Origin: Nocardia sp. CC227C
Lineage (GTDB): Bacteria > Actinomycetota > Actinomycetes > Mycobacteriales > Mycobacteriaceae
Assembly (NCBI RefSeq): GCF_030767025.1
Contig: NZ_JASITE010000001.1
Location: 310,001 to 374,000, forward strand
DNA length: 64,000 bases
Direction of reading: 5' to 3'
Part shown: piece by piece, positions 1 to 8,200 of the stretch
How positions within the stretch are numbered: position 1 is the stretch's first letter
Layout: every line of letters begins with the position of its first letter
The notes under the pieces: generated by a model
What the model was told of the DNA's origin: nothing
Seen by the model: the letters and a program-made list of their open reading frames with translations, nothing else
Databases searched by the model: none
Made by a program: the position numbers and the translations under genes

Positions 1-1
1 C

Positions 2-724
2 GCGAACCTGCTGATCGTGGAGGACGACGACCGGGTCCGGGAGGCGCTGCGGCTGGCCATGGAGGACGAGGGGTACGAGGTCTCGGAGGCGGGCGGTGCC
101 GAGGTGGCGCTCGCGCAGGTGCGCAGCCGCGGGGTTCCCGACGTCATGATCGTGGATCTGATGCTGGGCGCGATGGACGGATTCACCTGCATTCGTGAGG
201 TGCGCCGCGATCACGATGTGCCCATCATCGTGGTGAGCGCGCGCGACGACACCCACGATGTGGTGGCCGCGCTGGAGGCCGGGGCGGACGATTTCGTGAC
301 CAAACCGTTCGAGATCAAGGAGATCACCGCGCGCATGCGGGCGCTGCGCCGCCGGGCGCGGCTGGCGCAGGGGCGCGACGCCGCCCCGGACCCCGACGGC
401 CGCCCCGAGGTGGTGCTGGACGCCGATGCGAACCCGCCGCTGGTGCTGTCGCAGGACAGCGGCCGCCTGCTGCGCGGTGACGAGGAGGTGCATCTGACGC
501 TCACCGAGTACCGGCTACTCTGCGAATTGGCGGAAACGCCGGGCCGGGTGCTCAGCCGCGATGTCCTGCTCGAAAGGGTATGGGACCGCGGGTTTTTCGG
601 TGACCAAAGGATAGTGGACGTGCATATGCGCAGGTTGCGTACCAAGATCGAGAGGGATCCCTCCGCCCCGCGGATCGTGGTGACGGTACGCGGGCTCGGA
701 TACCGACTAGACGTGCAGCGGTGA
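2..724 (+). CDS. OmpR/PhoB-family response regulator (5' partial)
   Basis: DNA-binding half of a two-component system. The reading frame is already open at base 2, where ANLLIVEDD gives the receiver's first strand and acidic pocket, so the true start lies just left of the window; the GTG at 17 is internal. The receiver shows the phospho-acceptor Asp in VMIVDLMLG, the switch Ser in VVSARDD and the conserved Lys in TKPFE. After a roughly 25-residue linker comes a winged-helix Trans_reg_C domain ending in RRLRTKIE and RGLGYRL. The stop overlaps the GTG of the sensor kinase by four bases (GTGA), so the two are translationally coupled and almost certainly partners. The inducing signal cannot be inferred. 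Confidence 0.93.
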   Translation, partial: ANLLIVEDDDRVREALRLAMEDEGYEVSEAGGAEVALAQVRSRGVPDVMIVDLMLGAMDGFTCIREVRRDHDVPIIVVSARDDTHDVVAALEAGADDFVTKPFEIKEITARMRALRRRARLAQGRDAAPDPDGRPEVVLDADANPPLVLSQDSGRLLRGDEEVHLTLTEYRLLCELAETPGRVLSRDVLLERVWDRGFFGDQRIVDVHMRRLRTKIERDPSAPRIVVTVRGLGYRLDVQR

Positions 725-2133
725 CCGCGGACGCCGGCGCCACCCGATGGCGGCCCGCGCGCAGCGTGTACAGCCGCGCGGTGCTCGCCTTCGCCCTGAG
801 CGCCAGCCTGGTGTCGCTGGTGCTGGCGGTCTCGGTGTTCACCGTCGGCCGCGGCTATATGGAGGGACAGCGCGAGCGTTCGGCCGAACGCCTCACCGAC
901 GCCCATATCGGGATGCTGCGCCAGAATGTCGCCGCGGAGCGGCCCACCGAGGCCGATCTGGTGGCCATCGAACCCCCCGACGGCACGGTGATGCTGGTGC
1001 GCTGGGGTGACACCTGGATCGACAGCGACTCCGCCCTGGCGACCTCCGCGCTGCTGTCATCGGATATCGCCACCGGTTCGGAGGAGAGTACGCAGCGGGT
1101 GATGGTGGCGGGCAAACCCTATCTGCGCGTTGGCCTTCCGCTGAACGCGCGTGGGGACATGTTCTACGAGTTCACACCCATCGCCGAGCTGGACTCCACC
1201 CTGCGCATGCTGCGGAATCTGCTGATCGCCTGCGCCATCGTCGCCTCCTCGGTCGGTGCGGTGCTCGGCGTGTGGGCGAGTCGGCGGGTGCTCAAACCGC
1301 TGCACCAACTGGCCGTCACGGCTTCGCGGATCGCCTCGGGCGAACTCGACACCCGGCTGCCGCGCACGGCCGACCGCGATCTGTCCGATACCGTCGACGC
1401 CTTCAACACCATGGTCGATTCGCTACAGCAGCGCATCGAACGGGAGCGCCGCCTGGTCGGCGACGTCAGCCACGAACTGCGCACCCCGCTCACCACACTG
1501 GTCACCAGCGTCGGCGTCATGAACAAGTACGAGGATCAGCTGCCGGAGCGGATGCGGCGGGCGCTGCGGTTGACCAGCGACGAACTCAGCCATATGCGCC
1601 GGATGCTGGACGACATGCTGGAACTGGCGCGCGTGGACGCCGGGGTGCACCGCGGCGACGTCGAACTGCTCTCGCTCGGCGAACTGCTCACCCATTCCCT
1701 CGCCGAACGGCACTACCCGCCCGAACTGCTCACGGTCGTCACCGATTCCACCATCGAGGGCCGACGGCTCGAACTCGAGCGCACCGTGGCCAACCTGCTG
1801 GAGAACGCCTCGCGCCACGGTGGGGGGCCGGTCGCGGTCACCGTGCGCCGGGACGGCGCCGACGCGGTGATCACGGTCGATGACGCCGGTCCCGGAGTGC
1901 CGGTCGCCGATCGCCGCCGGATCTTCGAGCGCTTCGCCACCATCCGGATCGAACGCGGCGCGGCGGTCGGAACCGGTATCGGCCTCGCCCTGGTGTCGGA
2001 AACCGTTGCGGCGCACGGGGGCCGGGTGTACTGCGAGGATCGCCCCGGCGGCGGAGCGCGGTTCGTGGTGCGGCTGCCGCGGGTGGACGCCGAGCTGCTG
2101 GAATCCGAGCGGGAGCCGACGCCGACCCGCTGA
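721..2133 (+). CDS. Two-component sensor histidine kinase
   Basis: Membrane sensor kinase of 470 residues that should phosphorylate the regulator encoded just upstream. The first transmembrane helix is near residues 20-45, followed by an extracytoplasmic sensor of about 120 residues, a second helix near 165-190 (LLIACAIVASSVGAVLG), a HAMP segment (RRVLKPLHQL), the H-box DVSHELRTPL carrying the phosphorylated His, and an HATPase_c domain with N-box NLLENASRHG, G1 DDAGPGV, and G2 GTGIGLALV. Everything needed for catalysis is present. The GTG start overlaps the regulator's stop by four bases. The extracytoplasmic part resembles no sensor family I can name. Confidence 0.93.
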   Translation: MTADAGATRWRPARSVYSRAVLAFALSASLVSLVLAVSVFTVGRGYMEGQRERSAERLTDAHIGMLRQNVAAERPTEADLVAIEPPDGTVMLVRWGDTWIDSDSALATSALLSSDIATGSEESTQRVMVAGKPYLRVGLPLNARGDMFYEFTPIAELDSTLRMLRNLLIACAIVASSVGAVLGVWASRRVLKPLHQLAVTASRIASGELDTRLPRTADRDLSDTVDAFNTMVDSLQQRIERERRLVGDVSHELRTPLTTLVTSVGVMNKYEDQLPERMRRALRLTSDELSHMRRMLDDMLELARVDAGVHRGDVELLSLGELLTHSLAERHYPPELLTVVTDSTIEGRRLELERTVANLLENASRHGGGPVAVTVRRDGADAVITVDDAGPGVPVADRRRIFERFATIRIERGAAVGTGIGLALVSETVAAHGGRVYCEDRPGGGARFVVRLPRVDAELLESEREPTPTR

Positions 2134-2365
2134 CGGCGAACCGGGGGCGGCGGCGACCCGGTGGCCCTGTAGGTTCGCGAGGGAGCTGCCCTGACAGCGG
2201 AGCGCCGCCGCCGCTGCGACGGTACCGCACCGGCAGCGCGGAAGCCGGTGGCCGGGAGCGAAAGTCGGGAAGCCGTGCCCGGATCGCAAATCCGTCGTCA
2301 ACCCGCCGCAATACTCCGGCCCGCCGCAGTACCCCGGCCCACACTGCTGTCCCGGTGCGCGCCGC

Positions 2366-4471
2366 CTACCACCACTCGGTGATCGCGGCGAGCTGCCGTC
2401 CCAGCTCCGGGGCGAGGGTGCGGACGTAGCTGGCGGTGAGGTGGTGTTCGTCGCGGTAGATGAGCACATTGCCCTCCGCGACACGGCAACGGTCCGAACG
2501 GCATACGGCGTCGCTGAGATCCATCGGGAAGATGTTCGGATAGCTCGCCGCCGGTTCCTCGGCGGGGTCCCGTGCGGACAGCGCCGCGGCGCGGTCCATC
2601 CCGCAGCTGTCCGGTGTGGTGCCGCGCCGGGCCAGGCAGTCGACGGCCCGGTAGTAGACGTCGCCGTGGCGCAGACGCGGGGTGTCGCGCAGCGCGAGCA
2701 CCCGCAGGCCGCGCTCGGACAGCGCCGACCACACGTCCAGGAACTCCGGCGGCACCTCGTCCCCCGCCCCCTCCGCCCGACTGCGCGTGGAAATGGTGAA
2801 TACCCAGTCCGGGCGCTCCACGGCGAGCCGGTCGAGCACCTCCTCCGACCACTCCCGGCACTCCGGGAACGGGGCCTCGGCATAGGAGGGATGGTCGGAG
2901 AGCGTGAGCGGGCAGCGCTCCTTCAGATAGGTGACGATGCGGAAACCGTAATCGCGGGACAGGATCTGGAGTGCCGGAATCCAGTGCTCGGAATGCGAGC
3001 CGCCGACCACCGCGATGACCCGCCCGGCGGTGGCGTCGCCGTAGACGCAGGAGCGCACCTCCCGGTCCGGGGTGATGCAGCCGTCCCGGGTCGGCGGCGG
3101 TGAGTCGGCATTGCCCCGCAGGATCGAGGGGCGGATGGGGTGCGGCGGCGGGTCGATGCCCCGGACCAGGGCATCCGCGCCCGGATACGCGGTGGGGAAT
3201 TCGAACGGTTTCGGCGGCTGCGGCGGATTCGCGGCCGACACCACCTGCCAGCCCAGCGCGGCGGCCAGCACGCTGGTGCCCAGCGCCGCGACCACGGTGC
3301 CGGTGCCGCGTCGAATCCACGTGGCCACCCCGGAAACGGTGTCCGACGGGCCGGGGCGATGACGCAGCGGTGTCTCGATCACGCGGGTGGTCACCCAGGC
3401 GAGCGCCAGCGATATCGCGATCACCGCCAGCCCGTCGGCGAATCCGGCGTGCTCCCGGCCGGTTTCGGCCAGGTAGAAGATGAGGATGGGCCAGTGCCAC
3501 AAATAGAGCGGGTAGGCGATCGCGCCGAGCTCGGTGCACGGCCGGCTCGCCAGTACCCGGTTCGCCCACGGGCGTTCGGTCGCCGGGACATGGAGTCCGG
3601 ACAGGATGAGCAGTACGGCCGCGGCGACGGGGAACAGGGCCGCCGGACCCGGGAACGCGGTGGCGCCGTCGAACAGCAGGCCGCAGCACAGCACCATGAC
3701 CAGGCCGACGGCGCCCGCGAGCCAGCGGATCCGGTGCGGAATGGTCAGCCACGGCGTGACCACGGCCAGCGCCGCGCCCGCCAGCAGTTCCCAGGCGCGG
3801 GCGGCGCTGTCGTAGTAGATCCACGCCTGCTGCTGCGGCGAATCGGCGGCGTAGCGGAACGAGGCGGCCGCGCCGAGCAGCAGCATCAGCAGCAGGGTGG
3901 CGCGCCGCCGGTCCGGGCGGGGCCGCACCGCCGCCCAGAGCGCGACGACGGCCAGGATCGCCAGGTAGAACTGGCCTTGCACGGCCATGGACCACAGGTG
4001 CTGCAACGGGCTGATCGAGGGGTCCGCGGCGGCGTAGTCCAGCTCGGCGGTGGCCAGATACCAGTTCTGGAAGTAGAAGCCCGAGGCCAGCAGTTGCGCG
4101 GAGATGTCGTTCCAGCGGGTGTACGGCGTCGCGACGACCGTGGCGACGGCGACGGCGGCCAGCACCACCAGCAGGGCGGGCAGCAGGCGGCGGGCGGTGC
4201 GCCGCAGCGTCGCCCCGATGCCTGGGCCGCCCGTGGTGTCGGTGCGGCGCAACAGCATTCCGGTGAAGAAGAAGCCGGACAGCACCAGGAAGATGTCCAC
4301 ACCGCCGGACACCCGCCCCATCCACACGTGGAAGGCCACCACCAGCGCGATCGCGATACCGCGCAGCCCGTCGAGATCGTCGCGGTAGCTCGGTCGGGAG
4401 GCGATGGCGGGCAGCGGATTCCGGGGCGCCACCGCGACGGGCGCGGCCGGTCCCGGGGTGCGCGTGTACAC
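2366..4471 (-). CDS. OafA/YrhL-type membrane acyltransferase with SGNH domain
   Basis: A 701-residue integral membrane O-acyltransferase (acyltransferase 3 family) expected to transfer an acyl group onto a surface glycan, lipid or peptidoglycan. The N-terminal half opens with YRDDLDGLRGIAIALVVAFHV, which has the family's catalytic His and is followed by about ten hydrophobic helices up to residue ~400. The C-terminal part is an extracytoplasmic SGNH hydrolase-like domain with block I as GGSHSEHW and a C-terminal DEHHL supplying the Asp/His. Block I has Gly in place of the usual Asp (GDSH), a mild deviation. The GTG start is preceded by GGGGAG six bases upstream. The acyl acceptor is unknown. 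Confidence 0.88.
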   Translation of the reverse strand: MYTRTPGPAAPVAVAPRNPLPAIASRPSYRDDLDGLRGIAIALVVAFHVWMGRVSGGVDIFLVLSGFFFTGMLLRRTDTTGGPGIGATLRRTARRLLPALLVVLAAVAVATVVATPYTRWNDISAQLLASGFYFQNWYLATAELDYAAADPSISPLQHLWSMAVQGQFYLAILAVVALWAAVRPRPDRRRATLLLMLLLGAAASFRYAADSPQQQAWIYYDSAARAWELLAGAALAVVTPWLTIPHRIRWLAGAVGLVMVLCCGLLFDGATAFPGPAALFPVAAAVLLILSGLHVPATERPWANRVLASRPCTELGAIAYPLYLWHWPILIFYLAETGREHAGFADGLAVIAISLALAWVTTRVIETPLRHRPGPSDTVSGVATWIRRGTGTVVAALGTSVLAAALGWQVVSAANPPQPPKPFEFPTAYPGADALVRGIDPPPHPIRPSILRGNADSPPPTRDGCITPDREVRSCVYGDATAGRVIAVVGGSHSEHWIPALQILSRDYGFRIVTYLKERCPLTLSDHPSYAEAPFPECREWSEEVLDRLAVERPDWVFTISTRSRAEGAGDEVPPEFLDVWSALSERGLRVLALRDTPRLRHGDVYYRAVDCLARRGTTPDSCGMDRAAALSARDPAEEPAASYPNIFPMDLSDAVCRSDRCRVAEGNVLIYRDEHHLTASYVRTLAPELGRQLAAITEWW

Positions 4472-4698
4472 GAGAACTCCCCACTACGTAGCGGCCCCGA
4501 CCAGAGCTGCAAGCCGGGGGTTGCCGACCTGATCTCGCGGCGCACCGCCCATTAAGATGCCCGAGTGATCGCACCGCTGGCAAACGCGCGGGGTCGCCGC
4601 CCGGCTCACGGGATTTCGACTTGCGCAACCGGTTTTGGTGCGGCATCTTTTTCTGTCGGACCGCCGCACGGATGCGTCGAGTGAGTCAGGGGGACAGG

Positions 4699-5232
4699 TC
4701 AGCCGGCGTCCACGATCGGGACGTGTGGTGCGTGCTGCCGGACCGCGGCCGCGAGCCGGTCCTCGTCGAGCCGCCAGCCGGAGATCGGGCGGCTCGCGGC
4801 GATCACATCCGGTGGGATGTGCGGAATCAGGCGAGGGGCCGCCTTCGCGGCCATGCCCTGCGCTCGCGGCAGCGGCGGCAGCCCCTCGTGGCGCCGCACG
4901 CCGATGTAGCGCATCGACGCCCCGTGCGACACCCGCTGCCGGAACAGGACGACGGCGGCGATGTCCGACCACGGCACGGACACCGTGGTGTCCTTGCGGC
5001 GCAAGGGCGGACCGCCGAGGGTGATGCCGTCGTCGTCCACGCGCAGCGCCAGTTCGCGCGAGGCCATGCCCGCCGCCATGAACACACCGCCGCCACCGAA
5101 GAACACGATCGTGATCACCTGGAGCGCCACCGACATATCCGGGACGACCAGCGCGATGACCACGAACAGCGCGCAGATGCCGAGGATGCCCGTCGAGCGC
5201 AGGTCGAATCCGAATCGGGCCTCGTAGCTCAT
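4699..5232 (-). CDS. Small membrane protein with PH-like cytoplasmic domain
   Basis: A protein of 177 residues that I cannot assign to a named family. Two hydrophobic helices near residues 14-32 and 36-55 form a hairpin, followed by a soluble domain of about 110 residues with alternating beta-type segments (LALRVDDDGITLGGP, VSVPWSDIAAVVLF), the usual pattern of bacterial PH-like domains anchored next to a membrane hairpin. Its ATG overlaps the stop of the giant ATPase by four bases (ATGA), making it the last gene of the flotillin operon. That placement suggests it serves the same membrane-associated complex, for example as a scaffold; this is inference. The PH-like call is from pattern only. 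Confidence 0.75.
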   Translation of the reverse strand: MSYEARFGFDLRSTGILGICALFVVIALVVPDMSVALQVITIVFFGGGGVFMAAGMASRELALRVDDDGITLGGPPLRRKDTTVSVPWSDIAAVVLFRQRVSHGASMRYIGVRRHEGLPPLPRAQGMAAKAAPRLIPHIPPDVIAASRPISGWRLDEDRLAAAVRQHAPHVPIVDAG

Positions 5233-8200
5233 CGCTGCCCCTCCTCGTACGCCACCGGTCGGTGGTGTCGGCCGGAATCGGCCGATTCTAGTGCGCGCAG
5301 GGCGGATTCGATGCCTCCGATGCGGTCGCCGAGCAGCCCCAGCGCGCCGATGGCGCGGACGAGCGGATCGTCCTCGGCCCCGCCGAGAGCCTGTTCGCGC
5401 AGATAGGCGGACTTGACCTCGGTCCAGCGGCGGGCCTGGTCCGGGGTCAGCGTGCCGCGCACTTCGGCCAGTTTGAGCAGGTTGGCCTCGGTGGCGGCGG
5501 CCAGGGTCTGGGCCTCGCCGAGGTAGTGGTCGTCGATGAGGGCCTCGAGTTCGCTGTCGTTCATGACCGGGACCACGCGTTCGGCGAGGGCGTTCATATT
5601 GCGATACGAACCCTGGAGCTGGAACGGCGGTTCGGTGCGGGCGGCGTCCGCGGTGGCGGCCGAGGCGATGTAGGCGCGGTTGACGGCCAGCACCACCTCC
5701 TGCACGCGCAGCAGTTTGCCCAGCACCGCGGTGACCTCCGCCAGTTCCGCCGCCTGGTACGGATGGGTGAGGCCGTCGGCGCTGGCGGTGCGGTCGCCGC
5801 GCGCCAGCCGGACCAGGATCTCCAGATCGCCGCGATCGCGCGAGGACAGCGGGGCGAGAACGGAATTCGAGGTGAGCGCGTTCTCCAGGTAGCTGAGCGC
5901 GAACTGCTCGTCACGGCCGGAGAGTACATCGCCGAGATTCCACACGTCGGCGCGGTTGGCGAGCATATCCGGGATCCGGAATCGCTTGCCCTGCTCGGTG
6001 TACGGGTTTCCGGCCATGCACACCGCGAACCGCTTGCCCCGCAGATCGTAGGTACGGGTGCGGCCCTCCCACACGCCCTCCATGCGCCGCTGGCCGTCGC
6101 ACAGCGAGATGAACTTCTGCAGCAGTTCCGGCGAGGTGTGCTGGATGTCGTCGAGATACAGCAGCACGTTGTTGCCGAGCTCCAGCGCGAAATTGATCTT
6201 CTCGAGCTCCTGGCGGGCGGTGGCGTGCGGCGCCTGCTCGGGATCGATCGAGGTCACCTCGTGGCCGAGTGCGGGACCGTTCACCTTCACCAGCACCAGG
6301 CCCAGCCGGGCGGCCACGTATTCCATGAGGGTGGTCTTGCCGTAGCCCGGCGGTGAGATGAGCAGCAGCAGACCGGAGCGGTCGACACGTTCGGCATCCC
6401 CGGCCACGCCGATCTGCTTGGCCAGGTTGTCGCCGATCAGCGGCAGATACACCTCGTCGATCAGGCGGTTGCGCACGAAACCGCTCAGGGCGCGCGGACG
6501 GTACTCCGCCATCCGCAGCCGCTCGCGTTCGGCGGCGACCAGTTCGGTGCGGCGACGCAGATAGGCCCGGAAGCCGGGCACTCGTTCCCGCTGGAACCGG
6601 CCGCACCGGGCCAGCAGCTCATCGAGCCGGAAGCTCAACTCCCGCCCCGTGATCCGGGGATGGGTGCCCAGCAGACCGGTGACGGTGGCGGTGAGCGCGG
6701 CGGCGGACTCGTAGCGGGGCAGCGCGGCGCCGCACAGTTCGATCGCCACCGCCTCGGGCAGGTCGGCGCGCTCGGCCGGATCGGTGGCGTCGCGGTCCAG
6801 ATAGGCGGTGAGCCATGCGCGTATCAGTTGGTAGCGCGCCGTGATACCGGGCGTGCCGACCACCGCGGCCTGCGACTCGACGGGCGCGGAGGATGTCCCG
6901 GACGGCGTTCGCACCGGCTGCGCGTTCGGTGCGGTCGACCGCGCACGCACCGATCGGGAGCGGCCGTCGGTCGATCGCACCCTGTCGGCGATCGCGCGCG
7001 AGCGGGCGTCGGTCGAGTTCGAGTGCCCCCCGGCCGTTCGCGAGTGGCTGTCGTTCATTCGTGAGTGGCTGGTGTCCGTTCGCGAGTGGCCGCTGTCCAT
7101 GCTCGAGTGGCCGTCACTCGTTCCGGGGTGGTCGTCCGTTCCGGAACAGTCGTCATTCGATCCCGGGTGGTTCTCGATCGTCCGTGTGCGGCCGTCATGC
7201 GAACGCGCGTCGTCGGTGACCGAGGACAAATGGCCGCCAACCGCATAGGAGGGGCCGGTGGCCGAGCGAGAATGGTGGTCGGTGTCGGCGAGGGCGCGCA
7301 GGTCTGCCTCGAACTCGGCGCGACCGGTCGCGGAGGCAGCGTCGAGGGCGCGATGGAAGCGGTCCAGCAGTCGCCGGGCTCCGGCGGAGGTGACGAAACC
7401 CGGAGTGGGCGTCGCCAATTCCTCGAACAGGTACTCCCCGGCGAGTTGCGCGTCCACCGGGTCGAGTCCGATGTCGTCGGCGAACCCCGTTATCCCGGAG
7501 GACAATTCGGCGCACACCTCGTCCACATCGGTGGTGCGGCCGAAGACGGCGCGGGCACGGGCCAGCGACCCGGTCCGGGTACGCCAGTACGCGGCCTGCT
7601 CCGGGGACAGGGCGAAGCGCCACCACAGCTGGGCCGCCGCGCGTTCGGCGGGCGGATACCGCAGCAGTCCTGCCCCCGCCGACAAGCGCAGGGCCGCATC
7701 GAGAATCGCGGCGGCGTCGTGGTCGTGCACACCGCGCTCGTAGCCCTCGTCGTAGCGGTCGGCGGCGGCTCTGCCGACCGGTCCGGCGAGTTCACCGGCG
7801 GCGGCCGCCGCGTGCAGGGCGTCGAGGCCGCCGTCGTGCTCGGCCGCGGCGAGGATCGACACGGCCAGGTACTCGCCCCGGTACACCTCGGCGGTCTCCG
7901 ACACCAGCAGCTGCGACCAGTACGGCCGCGTCGCCTCGAAGCCGCGCTCGCGCACCGGCGCCCGATAGTCGGTGCCGGTGATGGCGTACCACAGCGCCCC
8001 CTCGTGCGGAACCATGGTCAGCTCCACCGGCCGGGTGTCGACCGCGAAGCGGTGGCGGCCCAGGCGCAGCGTCTCCCCGCCGTCGGCGTAGAGATCGGTG
8101 CGGTCCCGCAGCGCGCGCCCGGCCTCCTGCCGGGCCGCGCGCAGCCTGCCCTCGAACTCCTCGGCGCGCACCTGATCGCCGAGGGCGCGCAGCTCGGCCA

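Noticed and set aside
2284..2345. PPQY-like repeat coding (CCGCCGCA/GTACTCCGG) in the gap after the sensor kinase
   Set aside because: Only two short units, no start codon or ribosome binding site, and it continues out of any good frame.
2298..4646. Very long open frames on either strand over the acyltransferase (and similar ones over the flotillin, ATPase and DUF2254 genes)
   Set aside because: They are antisense or shifted shadows of real genes: Arg/Pro/Gly-rich, no motifs, and poor codon usage, as expected at about 70% G+C.
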